From positions 5,764,501 to 5,828,500 of the forward strand of contig NZ_CP012830.1 in the NCBI RefSeq assembly GCF_001307155.1: DNA of 64,000 nt, in the 5' to 3' direction. Source of the DNA: Pseudomonas fluorescens. GTDB taxonomy: Bacteria > Pseudomonadota > Gammaproteobacteria > Pseudomonadales > Pseudomonadaceae. Shown here piece after piece: positions 1 through 7,705 of the stretch (the stretch's first letter is position 1; every line of letters starts with the position of its first letter). The position numbers and the translations under genes are program-made. The notes beneath the pieces are model-generated. The model searched no databases, had not been told where the DNA came from, and saw only the letters and a program-made list of their open reading frames with translations.

Positions 1-270
1 GCCGGAGCCGGCTGGGTATTGCTGAACATTAGTGGTCTTGACGCCTCCCAGCGCGAAGGTGCCGCTGGCAATCTCGCCAACCTGCACAGCGCGACCGTCC
101 AGCCGCGTCCAGCCGGAGCTGACAGCGATGATGTCGCCCTCCGCCAATCCGTGAGCCGCGGCCGTGGCCACCGCTGGGTTCGCGTTGGTCAGTGCAGTAA
201 ATGGGATCGCAGCGCCATAGGCGGAAGCAATTTCGAGCGTTGCGCCGTTAGGCATTTGAATGCCGGCCAT
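1..270 (-). CDS. Phage tail tube protein, N-terminal part
   Basis: This is the first 90 codons of a gene that runs off the left edge. It starts at the ATG complementary to 268-270, with an AAAAGGA ribosome site a few bases upstream. The peptide begins MAGIQMPNGATLEIASAYGA and looks like the tail tube proteins of siphophages: a short N-terminal strand, then a beta-rich domain with a 'HGLAEGDIIAVSSGW' turn. Its place directly after the tail-terminator and HK97-gp10-like genes fits that role. A cargo gene and a terminator separate it from those genes. The family call is moderate because most of the protein is missing. Confidence 0.65.
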   Translation of the reverse strand, partial: MAGIQMPNGATLEIASAYGAAIPFTALTNANPAVATAAAHGLAEGDIIAVSSGWTRLDGRAVQVGEIASGTFALGGVKTTNVQQYPAGSG

Positions 271-292
271 GGGTTTTTCCTTTTTTCAGAAA

Positions 293-318
293 TGAAAAAA
301 CCCGCTCAGTGGCGGGTT
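293..318 (-). terminator. Rho-independent terminator after the DUF2625 cargo gene
   Basis: A 7-bp perfect stem (299-305 with 312-318, AACCCGC/GCGGGTT, 6-base loop) is followed on the minus strand by a run of six T. It lies 55 bases after the DUF2625 stop codon and just 23 bases before the tail tube start codon. It would end the cargo transcript, and late transcription must read through it to express the tail genes. Confidence 0.85.
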
Positions 319-372
319 CATTGGTAATCGATTGAAATGGTGGGTGGATAATCCAGGCGTTTCGGCTTGGCT

Positions 373-1035
373 TCAGACTGGTTGTGCAGGCCCAGTGTCG
401 AGTTTGCGAGCCAGTTCGACATTCATCTCGAACTGTTCGCCAACATCGATCATCGTGCGGCGGCTTTCCTCGATTGACCCTTCCTGAGTCCAGAGAAACG
501 GGAAGAATGAAAAACACTGATCGGCTTTCAGTGCCTGCAAGTCACTACACCAGCCATCCCAGCGCAGGCCGTCGTAAAAGATTGCAAGCCGATCGCTCAA
601 GGCCCAGCCAAGAAAGTCGGTATAGCCGATGTCCAACTGCTCCCACCGCAGTGTGTCGGGCGCCCAGTAGTACATCGCTCCTACATCATCCCCCAAACCG
701 CCGCCGTTGATGGAAAAGAACCCTCCGGCGGCATCGTCGGCGACCAGCAAATAAGCACCAGCTCGGCCGTCGTTCCAATCAACAAGGTTTCGTGACAGCT
801 GAGGATGCCCGGAGCCGAGCACGCGTAACCAGCCATGGTCGATAAGCAAACCACCAGTCCCGTAGGCGATCGCACCCAAAGTCGATCTGGTCGTAACCTG
901 AAGGCCAGAAAGAACTCGGTCGTTCTCGGTGGATGGGGGTAGTAACTGATAGTTTAGGGTGGCTTCTACCAGCATTTTTTCAATGAGAGGCAGCGCGGGG
1001 TCGCGGCTATCTATCAAATCTTCCAAGCTTTTCAT
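373..1035 (-). CDS. DUF2625 family protein, phage cargo gene (moron)
   Basis: The 220-residue protein matches the DUF2625 family as I know it: 'LEDLIDSRDPA' at the N-terminus, then 'ALQVTTRSTLGAIA'-like and 'GGLLIDHGWLRVLGSGH' blocks, and 'LGWALSDRL' near residue 145. The biochemical role is unknown and no catalytic motif is evident. The gene sits between two tail genes but is not part of tail assembly. It has its own TATAAT box at 1062-1067 and its own terminator at 293-318, the classic promoter-gene-terminator layout of a moron expressed in the lysogen. An AAGGAT ribosome site precedes the ATG. Confidence 0.8.
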   Translation of the reverse strand: MKSLEDLIDSRDPALPLIEKMLVEATLNYQLLPPSTENDRVLSGLQVTTRSTLGAIAYGTGGLLIDHGWLRVLGSGHPQLSRNLVDWNDGRAGAYLLVADDAAGGFFSINGGGLGDDVGAMYYWAPDTLRWEQLDIGYTDFLGWALSDRLAIFYDGLRWDGWCSDLQALKADQCFSFFPFLWTQEGSIEESRRTMIDVGEQFEMNVELARKLDTGPAQPV

Positions 1036-1061
1036 CTACCGATCCTTGGGAAAAGGAAGCG

Positions 1062-1067
1062 ATTATA
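1062..1067 (-). promoter_or_regulatory. -10 box of the DUF2625 cargo gene
   Basis: A perfect TATAAT lies on the minus strand 27 bases upstream of the DUF2625 start. No good -35 hexamer is seen 17 bases further up, so strength is uncertain. Together with the downstream terminator it makes the gene an independent unit inside the late operon. Confidence 0.5.
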
Positions 1068-1116
1068 GCCGCATAGGCAATGGAGCGGATTAGAGCTCGG
1101 GGTGGTAACAAATCAG

Positions 1117-1536
1117 CTATAGACCCGTGTCCGCGCGGTACATGAACGACACGGGTACCGTAAAAGTTGTGTCGTCCGGAATGCCGGGGCCGGGGTCAAC
1201 CGGCGTCATGGTCACGATGGTCAGCGCACCCTTCGTGTTCCGCTCGTACAGCGGGAACAACGCGGCGATCTCGTCTACCAGGCCTTCCGCCTCGCCCGGA
1301 CCAGAACCCGAAGGGGTGACAATGCTCACCTGAAACACGCCGGTGTAAACGTGATGATCGCCGGCCAGCGTGTTGCTGCCCGTACCGGCCGGAATGGCAA
1401 AAGCTTTCAGATAGGTCTCGCCATCTGCCGGAGTAAAGGCCGCACCTTCATAGGCAATGCGCAGCGTGAGTGTGCGAGCCGCTGCCCAATCTGTCAGGCG
1501 CGCCTCAAATAGTTGTCGAATGATTGCGTGGCTCAT
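1117..1536 (-). CDS. Tail terminator protein, DUF4128 type
   Basis: The 139-residue protein begins MSHAIIRQLFEARLTDWA and has the pattern of DUF4128 / lambda gpU-like tail terminators. There is an N-terminal helix that ends in 'RL..WA', strands with 'LKAFAIPAGT' and 'GVFQVSIV', and the 'GEAEGLVDEIAALFP' helix near residues 75-95. Such proteins cap the tail tube and join the tail to the head. It overlaps the preceding gp10-like gene by 4 bases (ATGA), as expected for a tightly coupled head-tail joining block. Confidence 0.7.
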   Translation of the reverse strand: MSHAIIRQLFEARLTDWAAARTLTLRIAYEGAAFTPADGETYLKAFAIPAGTGSNTLAGDHHVYTGVFQVSIVTPSGSGPGEAEGLVDEIAALFPLYERNTKGALTIVTMTPVDPGPGIPDDTTFTVPVSFMYRADTGL

Positions 1537-2186
1537 ACCTGGTTGTTCCTGATGGCTTCTTCAACAATCTGCTGGAAGCGAGTCAAGGTCACGCGGACCA
1601 TCCCGCCTGGGGCTTGCTTGGAGTGGCCATATTCGAGGGCGATACCATAAGGCAGGTTGTTCACGATGTAGGCCGTCTGGCCAATGGTCAGTGCCTGCAC
1701 TTGGGCCCGCAGTACCGCAATCGTCACATTGCCCGACGGATCGACCTGATCGAGAACACCCTCGGCCGGGGTATCAATCGAGAACTGCCAGTTACCGCGA
1801 AAGCGCCCACCAATGTAGCCCTTCCCCGCCACCAGACCGTTCACATTGAAGTTCTGTTCGCGCTCGGTCTTGGTCAGTGGCTTGGCGTACTTCACGCCGC
1901 GCTTCAGCTTGCCGGCCTTGGTGAAGTTGCTGTCGGTCAGGTTGATGACCGTATTGCGCACGGAGACCTTGAAGTCGTAGTCGTCGGCCGCCCGGGTGTT
2001 TGCCTGGCGATGTGCAACGTTGGCTGCCCAGATCTCGGGATTGCCCACCGGCGACATGCGAATAACGCTGCTGCCGATTTCGATGACGATCTCGCGGAAC
2101 GTCGCGTCGATGCCCGACTTCGCCTGCTCGGCAAACTGCCGGATGTTCTCGGCGAAGCTGCCGTTCATGCCGGCGTATTTGCTCAT
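1533..2186 (-). CDS. HK97 gp10-like neck/tail-completion protein
   Basis: The 217-residue protein has an N-terminal helix with 'FREIVIEIGSSVIRMSPVGNPE', a motif of the HK97-gp10_like family, in which a helix leads to a conserved 'SPVdtG' turn. The C-terminal part 'NNLPYGIALEYGHSKQAPGGMVR' is the other hallmark of that family. The expected role is at the head-tail interface. It overlaps both its neighbours by 4 bases (2183-2186 and 1533-1536). The family assignment is good; the exact structural position is inferred. Confidence 0.8.
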   Translation of the reverse strand: MSKYAGMNGSFAENIRQFAEQAKSGIDATFREIVIEIGSSVIRMSPVGNPEIWAANVAHRQANTRAADDYDFKVSVRNTVINLTDSNFTKAGKLKRGVKYAKPLTKTEREQNFNVNGLVAGKGYIGGRFRGNWQFSIDTPAEGVLDQVDPSGNVTIAVLRAQVQALTIGQTAYIVNNLPYGIALEYGHSKQAPGGMVRVTLTRFQQIVEEAIRNNQV

Positions 2187-2554
2187 GACCGCACCTGTAG
2201 TTCGTACAGGATCGGCGTGCCGGCCGGGTTGTTCTCTTTTAGTGGTGGAACAATGGTCCAGGTGCGCCCTTGGGCAACGACCTTGCTGAGCAGCGTCGGC
2301 GGCGAGGTCAGCCCGCTTGCTGCGATCTTCAGCTTTTTATCGCCGACCTTGATCAGTGAGTTGGTCTGAAACTCTTGCCCGGTAAAGTCGAGCAGGATGC
2401 CTTGGGCGGTGCGCTCGACGACGGTGTCAGGCCGCGTCTTGCTGGTACTCGGGTCGTACGCACCTTTGACGATGTCCCGGATAGTCACCGGCTGGCCGAA
2501 CTCTGAAATCATCTCCAGAGCCATCACGGCCATCTCATCGTAGAAGTCGGCCAT
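2183..2554 (-). CDS. Phage head-tail joining/neck protein
   Basis: The 123-residue protein (MADFYDEMAVMALEMISEFG) has an N-terminal helix, then a beta-rich segment with 'VKGAYDPSTSKTRPDTV' and 'QEFQTNSLIKVGDKKLKIAA'. This pattern resembles small head-closure or stopper proteins found between the DnaT-like connector and the gp10-like gene in siphophages. The position in the operon is the stronger evidence. No catalytic motif is seen. Confidence 0.55.
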   Translation of the reverse strand: MADFYDEMAVMALEMISEFGQPVTIRDIVKGAYDPSTSKTRPDTVVERTAQGILLDFTGQEFQTNSLIKVGDKKLKIAASGLTSPPTLLSKVVAQGRTWTIVPPLKENNPAGTPILYELQVRS

Positions 2555-2570
2555 GAAAACTCCGTTTCAG

Positions 2571-3074
2571 TTATGCGCGGACGGCGAACAAGCCCCGCTT
2601 TTGTAGGTAATCGGCGAACTGCGTAGCGCTCGGTTGATCTGGCGCGGCCGGCAGTAGCCGGTTACTGGTGTTTGGGATTGCAGCGTACTGCCGCGTCACC
2701 GCCCCCTCGACGCGATCCAGCAGAACCGCCCCTTTGCGCTTCTCTACAGGGTCGATATCGTCCTGATGAATCTCGGCAGCCAAGGCCATCTGGCCGTACT
2801 GGATACGCGCCGGCAGGTAGTTGTGTGGCTTGTTCTCGCCATCCAAATGCACCTCCCTGCGCGGCCATGCCAGAGCCTGGTCACTGCTGGACTTTCGCCC
2901 CTTCCAGGTCATGCCATCCATCGCCAAGGCCGCCCGACGAAGCAGTGCTTCTTGTGCTGACTCGTCCGCGGGAATAGTCACGCCAAACTTCTTCGCGTAC
3001 ATGACCAAGTCCGCGGCGCTTGCATAGCTTTCGGCGTCTGACTTACCGGTACCGTCCTCGACAATCAGGCTCAT
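2571..3074 (-). CDS. Head-tail connector, putative DnaT-like ssDNA-binding family
   Basis: The 167-residue protein starts MSLIVEDGTGKSDAESYAS and carries 'ALAMDGMTWKGRKSSSDQALAWPR', the signature of the family annotated as 'DnaT-like ssDNA-binding protein' in phages. Despite the name, members occupy the gp6-like adaptor position between capsid and tail genes, so a head-completion adaptor role is the likely one. The next downstream gene on this strand starts 17 bases after its stop. Confidence 0.7.
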   Translation of the reverse strand: MSLIVEDGTGKSDAESYASAADLVMYAKKFGVTIPADESAQEALLRRAALAMDGMTWKGRKSSSDQALAWPRREVHLDGENKPHNYLPARIQYGQMALAAEIHQDDIDPVEKRKGAVLLDRVEGAVTRQYAAIPNTSNRLLPAAPDQPSATQFADYLQKRGLFAVRA

Positions 3075-3077
3075 GAG

Positions 3078-3416
3078 TTAGCTCGCTGGAATGAGTTTCA
3101 GAATTTCAGCTTTGGAGGCCTTGGCATCATAGTCAATGCCCTGAGCCGTCAGCCATTCACGCAGAGCACCGACACCCATTTCCGCAGGGTCGGTTTCCGA
3201 CTCGCCCCGCACAGCCGGCAACTCGGAGACGATCACGTCCACTCCCAGGGCCTCGTATGCGTCAACGATCACCGGGTGATCGCCAACGACGATAACCTTT
3301 GTCACCCCGCTCTCAACGGAGCGAAATAGATCGGCATTACGGTAGCGCTTGTTCGGATCGAAGCCGTCCAGCTGATTGGTGTAGATGAGTTCCATAACGC
3401 TCTCCAGAGCGGCCAT
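3078..3416 (-). CDS. Small head-region protein with C-terminal HeH/LEM-like domain
   Basis: The 112-residue protein ends in 'GVGALREWLTAQGIDYDAKASKAEILKLI', a HeH/LEM-type helix-extended-helix. The same kind of domain sits at the C-terminus of small proteins next to capsid genes in many siphophages. The N-terminal two-thirds shows alternating strands and helices without a recognisable motif. A role in head assembly or in the head-tail connection is inferred only from position, between the capsid gene and the DnaT-like adaptor. Confidence 0.55.
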   Translation of the reverse strand: MAALESVMELIYTNQLDGFDPNKRYRNADLFRSVESGVTKVIVVGDHPVIVDAYEALGVDVIVSELPAVRGESETDPAEMGVGALREWLTAQGIDYDAKASKAEILKLIPAS

Positions 3417-3441
3417 TTCTGACCGCTGCTTGATGTGTGGG

Positions 3442-4407
3442 TTAGCCGCCAGTAGCTGGCGGAGTGGCTGTTAGCTTGATCATCACGCCAGCGGTGACCT
3501 TGTCGCTGCCGGCATGCTTGACCCAGTTGGCTGGTGAGCCCACAGCAGACAGTGTCGGGTTCGAACCACCGGTGTCGGCCTTCCAGCTGTAACCCAGTAC
3601 ATCGATGTTCACCGTCCCTTCAGCACGGTAGCCAAGGCTGAGGTTCTCCTCATCGTTCACGTCGTAGGAGCGGAAGCCAGGCGCTTGGGATTCAGTGATC
3701 GCCACTGCGTTCGGCAGCAGACCAAAGATCACATCCGCCGGCGCGGTGTCAGTCACCAGCACTGGTTTGCCGAGAGTGCCCGGCAGACCGCCGTAAATCA
3801 CCACGCCCGCTTCTTCGTAGATCTTGTTGGTGATCGCTTCATCAACGATGTCGAAGTAGGCGCTCGAGTGCATGACCCAGAGAGAGATGCGGCCGAACTT
3901 GTCGCCGAATTTACGCATGCCGCGGGTGAGCGTCTTTTTGCCATCGGTTTCGATATTTGCCGAAACCACCATGCCTGGGTTCGAGCCGATCGCCGCGCGC
4001 AGTGCAGCGGTGGCGTACTGGATAAAGCCTTCCAGAGTTGCATCAGCCACATCGGCACCGACGATCTGGGAGAACTCTTCTACCGGACGACCGCGGCGCT
4101 TGAAGGCCTCTTCGGTGGTCTGGTATGGGCCGTACTTCCAAGGTGCCTTAACGCCAACGACTTCACCAGCAGTGATTTTCTTCGCAACGACCTTGCCTTC
4201 CGAGTTGACGTCACGGTGCTCCAAGGAGCCGTTCAGTTTGTAGAGCGCACGCTTACGGAAGTCGCCCTCGATCAGCTCATTGTCGAGCACCATCGCACCG
4301 TTGGACGATGCGTTGAAGATGTCCAAGTTGTCCTGAACGCGTTCTAGGTATGCGGTTTGCGCCTCATCGTTATAGATGATCAGGTCGCTGTTTACGGTTG
4401 TAGCCAT
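3442..4407 (-). CDS. Major capsid protein
   Basis: The 321-residue protein begins MATTVNSDLIIYNDEAQTAY and carries 'NASSNGAMVLDNELIEGDF' and 'LWVMHSSAYFDIVDEAI'. These are features of the capsid family paired with DUF4055 portals in Pseudomonas siphophages. 'VVIYGGLPGTLGKPVLVTDTAP' fits the beta-hinge part of the HK97-fold P domain. It directly follows the scaffold gene (12-base gap), the standard scaffold-capsid order. The C-terminus ends in a Pro/Gly-rich tail. No protease gene is seen between portal and capsid. Confidence 0.8.
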   Translation of the reverse strand: MATTVNSDLIIYNDEAQTAYLERVQDNLDIFNASSNGAMVLDNELIEGDFRKRALYKLNGSLEHRDVNSEGKVVAKKITAGEVVGVKAPWKYGPYQTTEEAFKRRGRPVEEFSQIVGADVADATLEGFIQYATAALRAAIGSNPGMVVSANIETDGKKTLTRGMRKFGDKFGRISLWVMHSSAYFDIVDEAITNKIYEEAGVVIYGGLPGTLGKPVLVTDTAPADVIFGLLPNAVAITESQAPGFRSYDVNDEENLSLGYRAEGTVNIDVLGYSWKADTGGSNPTLSAVGSPANWVKHAGSDKVTAGVMIKLTATPPATGG

Positions 4408-4419
4408 GGGTCAATCCCC

Positions 4420-5148
4420 TTACTTGGGTAATTGCAGATATGCGGTTTGGCCGTGCTTGCGCTGGTAATCGCGCTTCTGCTCGGAGGTCATTTCGGAGCG
4501 CTTGAATGCAGCCTGGCCGCCACCCCCGCCCGGGGCATTTGTTCCTGTAGCCCTCGGCCACAAGTGAGGTGCGCTTTCGCGCAGAGACTCCGCCCATTCG
4601 AGCGGTGTCAGAGGTGTTTTGCCATCTTTGCCGAGGATGGCTTGGCCTTCCTTGTCGACTGCGACAGCATCGCCCTCTTCGTTCAGCGTGAACTGCCCTC
4701 TGGCGCGAAGGATCAGATCGTCTGTCGCTTCAGGCAGCGCACCGGCCTTGATTGCAGCGGCGCGAATCGAGTCGCCGAGTACCTTGTCTCGGAACTTGTT
4801 GGCGAACGCTTCGGACTTTTCCGCCCGAGTTCTTTCGCCGGCCAGCTGCTTTTCGAACTCGCCACGCAGACGTTCAGTGCGCTTGCCGAAGACTTCGTCG
4901 ATCTTGCCCTCGGTCAGCAGCTTGGTTTCTTCATCCTGACCCGCTTTGGCCAGCAGCCCTTTCACCGCATCAATGTCGATGCCTTCGAACTGAGTCTCGA
5001 ACTGACTCAGCTTGCCGGTAGTGTCCTTGAGCTTGCCTAGCAGCTCGGTGTTCTTGGTTTTCAGCCCGGTAACGGAGGCTTCAACGGCAGTCGCGATAGC
5101 GGCCTTGATTGCCGGGTTTTCCAGGTCGATTTCGTTTTCTTCTGCCAC
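4420..5148 (-). CDS. Capsid scaffold protein
   Basis: This is an acidic, helix-rich 242-residue protein with a long predicted coiled coil (about residues 25-150, rich in K, E, L and Q), then a Gly-rich linker and a basic C-terminus ending 'HGQTAYLQLPK'. That is the layout of GPO-like and other phage scaffolds that template the procapsid. I choose the GTG at 5146-5148, which has AAGGGG eight bases upstream. The in-frame ATG at 5190 abuts the poly-T of a terminator and has no ribosome site; it would add only 14 residues. The gene lies directly before the capsid gene. Confidence 0.7.
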   Translation of the reverse strand: MAEENEIDLENPAIKAAIATAVEASVTGLKTKNTELLGKLKDTTGKLSQFETQFEGIDIDAVKGLLAKAGQDEETKLLTEGKIDEVFGKRTERLRGEFEKQLAGERTRAEKSEAFANKFRDKVLGDSIRAAAIKAGALPEATDDLILRARGQFTLNEEGDAVAVDKEGQAILGKDGKTPLTPLEWAESLRESAPHLWPRATGTNAPGGGGGQAAFKRSEMTSEQKRDYQRKHGQTAYLQLPK

Positions 5149-5190
5149 TTGATGCACCCCTTGGGTATGGTTCGCCCGCTTTGCAGGCAT

Positions 5191-5211
5191 AAAAAAACCG
5201 CCCGTAGGCGG
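5191..5211 (-). terminator. Terminator between MuF-like and scaffold genes
   Basis: A 5-bp GC stem (CCGCC/GGCGG, TACG tetraloop) is followed by seven T on the minus strand. It starts 19 bases after the stop of the MuF-like gene and precedes the scaffold and capsid genes of the same operon. Either it lowers or balances expression, or it is overridden by late antitermination. Confidence 0.75.
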
Positions 5212-5229
5212 CTGATTGAATGTGTTCGG

Positions 5230-6315
5230 TTAAATCCCGGCTCGCTCGAACGCCAGTGGCTCCAGTGCCTTCATCTGCACCAGGGTTAGCGGTGAGAAAT
5301 TGCGATCAAGCTGCAGTTCGGCGAATCGTTCGATGCTCAATCCGCCTTCGCGGAATAACTTCCCCCGCTTCGGGCCGATAGCCGCATCCTGAAATGACGC
5401 AGGCTGCTGCTGGAGCCAGTGGTAATAGTCGAGACTTGCACTGACTTGCCCGGGACCATCCTCCCCGACCGAAGCCCGTGTAGCGCCCTTGGCGAATACC
5501 TCACTCAGCTTGGTCAGGAAGATGAATGTTGTGCGGCAGTTCGGGTGAAACGGAGGCCTCGGTCCGGAGTGGACCAGGAACCGCCGCTTATCCATCGACC
5601 TGCAGAGCTGACTGGTCTTGCTGTCCAGGGTGGCGACCATTTCGATCTCGGTCACCACGTCAATATTGGCCTTGGCCACCTCCATCCGCGCCTGCGACGA
5701 CACGTGCTGAATCGCAGTGTGCACGACCGTACTGGCGTTGCGGTTGGTTGTGGCCAGAATGCCGTCTTTGTAGCCAGCAGCCTTGGTACCGCGAATGCTG
5801 CGGATGATCTGGAAGTTCGTTTGTCCTTCGAAGAAACCCTGCCGGATCGTGCCGGTGACGCGCTCCCGCTCTGCCGTGGTCCAGCCCTTGATGAAGGCCT
5901 TCAGCAGCTTGCCACCACCGGTACCGCGAACGCTGAGTGGATTCGTCAGCACTGCCGCCCTGATGGCTGCCGCCGTTGGCGCCGCAACATCGAGCGAAAC
6001 GCCAACCGGCGCCGATCTTGCCAGGCTGGTCGCTTCGAACTCGGCCTCATAGTTGGCGATGTCGATCAGATCGAGATTCAGCTGCGCGCTGTAGCGGTCG
6101 AAGATACCCAGCAACAAGCTGTCGACCTCCTTCAGCAGTGCCTCCAGCCGCTTGACGTTGTACTCGGTCAGGTCCGACTGAGTGAGCCGGTCGCGGATCG
6201 AGCGATCAATCTCCTTGAGGAACGGAGCGAACTTGCCGACCTCGCCGGCCTTCAGTTGCTCGAGGAATACCGCGTGCCGGATCGTGGCATCAAGGATTGC
6301 CTGGTTGACTGCCAC
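5230..6315 (-). CDS. Minor head protein, phage Mu gpF-like (MuF domain)
   Basis: The 361-residue protein has a helical N-terminus and a C-terminal MuF domain. The diagnostic block is near residues 230-265: 'ATLDSKTSQLCRSMDKRRF', then 'PPFHPNCRT', with the conserved Cys/His residues of MuF proteins. These proteins bind the portal inside the procapsid and are often ejected with the DNA. It overlaps the portal gene by 26 bases, consistent with translational coupling. The segment after the MuF domain (about residues 275-361) has no clear assignment. Confidence 0.85.
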   Translation of the reverse strand: MAVNQAILDATIRHAVFLEQLKAGEVGKFAPFLKEIDRSIRDRLTQSDLTEYNVKRLEALLKEVDSLLLGIFDRYSAQLNLDLIDIANYEAEFEATSLARSAPVGVSLDVAAPTAAAIRAAVLTNPLSVRGTGGGKLLKAFIKGWTTAERERVTGTIRQGFFEGQTNFQIIRSIRGTKAAGYKDGILATTNRNASTVVHTAIQHVSSQARMEVAKANIDVVTEIEMVATLDSKTSQLCRSMDKRRFLVHSGPRPPFHPNCRTTFIFLTKLSEVFAKGATRASVGEDGPGQVSASLDYYHWLQQQPASFQDAAIGPKRGKLFREGGLSIERFAELQLDRNFSPLTLVQMKALEPLAFERAGI

Positions 6316-7705
6316 TGTTCACCCCCACATCGTCCAGGCCGAGGCCATCAGTCTGTTCCTGCAGCTCGCCGTCGATCTGCAGGTCTGTGCGTTCCGGAGC
6401 AATCAACCCCAGTTTGCGCAGGTAAGCGCGCAGGTCAGCTTTCGCGAAGCCGCCGTTCTGCCACAACCCAACCAAGGCGGTGATCATTTGCGGATCAGCC
6501 GTCAGCTCAACGAACTCCTGATTGACCTGGTACGCGACTTTTCCGCTGACACCCATGTAATCGCAGCACCACATGATTGCCCTGGTGTATGCCTCGCTCA
6601 CGTTCGCTACACAGCCAGCCAGCACCGAGGTGGACGCTGACTGATCGCCGCGTGACTCGGTAGCCGTCTTAGCTGCCAGTGACGCAACGACCATACGAGC
6701 GCCCAACTCGATCATCATCTGGTTCTTGTCGGCCATCGCCTCTTTAACCAAGGTGTTCGGCAGTGGCTGCGCGTAGCCGAAAGCTCCGTTGACCGGAAGC
6801 AGCATTGGTGCCCGGGAACCGACATAGACACCTTTTTCCTCCAACAACTTCACCCATGATTCAGTCAAGCCGGAAATCCAGGGCTGAGCCTGGCCACACC
6901 AGAAGACACTGTCTTCATAGTCCGCGCTGTTGCGGTAGTGGCCCAGGTTGATCATGGCGATGTCGTAGAGCGGAGACTCGTCGATGGTTGGGTCGTTGTT
7001 CTGCGCACCGACGAAGGTGAATGGAATCTCTTTCAGGCGGCCTTTAGCACCAGTAGGGAAATGCTCCTCCACTACGGTAAGCGGGCCGCCATTCTCCGGT
7101 CCGGATCGGCGCCAAACTCGGCAGACGAAACCTTCTGTTTCCAATGCCAGTTCGCGGTACTGCTCAATCGTCTTGAAACCGAATCCATCTTCGACTTCTG
7201 GAGTCTCACGGAGCACGACCAGAGTCAGAACGTTGTGACCATTCACCATCCCGGTGCGCCAGTTGATGATGCTCTCCGCGCAGTACGACAAGATCACCGA
7301 ATGACCGCCGACGCCTTCGTCCTGGTGGTAGTCGACGTACAGGCCGTGACGTCCAGCCTCAAGCACCTTTTCAAGCGTGCCCTGTGAGTGTTGATAGATG
7401 CTCACGCCGGAGCCGTTGGCGTTGTCCTGCAAGTACTCCAGCTTCTTCGGCACAGTGAGCGTCGGGTCTTTGTGGAAGGCCAAGCCCAGCAAGCCGTTGC
7501 GAGTGTGACCGGTTGCGTTCTTGAACACCGCACGCTCGCGGTATGCCTTGTTGCGATCGGCGTTCTCCGGCGACTTGTCGTGTGTATTGATGTACGGAAG
7601 CCGCGACACCACCCGGTGCTGGCCGGCGCAGACATCACGCACAGTCGCCCAGCGGTCCAGCACTTCGATGTAGTCCGCCCGCTTGAAGGAGACGTCGTTG
7701 CTCAT
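6290..7705 (-). CDS. Portal protein, DUF4055 family
   Basis: The 471-residue protein begins MSNDVSFKRADYIEVLDRW and shows the DUF4055 pattern: 'LPYINTHDKSPENADRNKAY' near residue 40, 'GLLGLAFHKDPTL' near 75, and 'GRHGLYVDYHQDEG' near 117. DUF4055 proteins are the portals of one branch of tailed phages; they form the dodecameric channel for DNA entry and exit. The gene sits in the canonical order terL-portal-MuF and overlaps terL by 4 bases. Confidence 0.85.
   Translation of the reverse strand: MSNDVSFKRADYIEVLDRWATVRDVCAGQHRVVSRLPYINTHDKSPENADRNKAYRERAVFKNATGHTRNGLLGLAFHKDPTLTVPKKLEYLQDNANGSGVSIYQHSQGTLEKVLEAGRHGLYVDYHQDEGVGGHSVILSYCAESIINWRTGMVNGHNVLTLVVLRETPEVEDGFGFKTIEQYRELALETEGFVCRVWRRSGPENGGPLTVVEEHFPTGAKGRLKEIPFTFVGAQNNDPTIDESPLYDIAMINLGHYRNSADYEDSVFWCGQAQPWISGLTESWVKLLEEKGVYVGSRAPMLLPVNGAFGYAQPLPNTLVKEAMADKNQMMIELGARMVVASLAAKTATESRGDQSASTSVLAGCVANVSEAYTRAIMWCCDYMGVSGKVAYQVNQEFVELTADPQMITALVGLWQNGGFAKADLRAYLRKLGLIAPERTDLQIDGELQEQTDGLGLDDVGVNSGSQPGNP

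Noticed and set aside
1524..2369. 281-codon plus-strand frame across the tail-joining genes
   Set aside because: The minus-strand genes are recognised phage families with 4-base overlaps; the plus frame crosses their junctions.
5148..5190. Scaffold start at ATG 5190
   Set aside because: That ATG abuts the U-run of a terminator and has no ribosome site; GTG 5148 has AAGGGG at a good distance.
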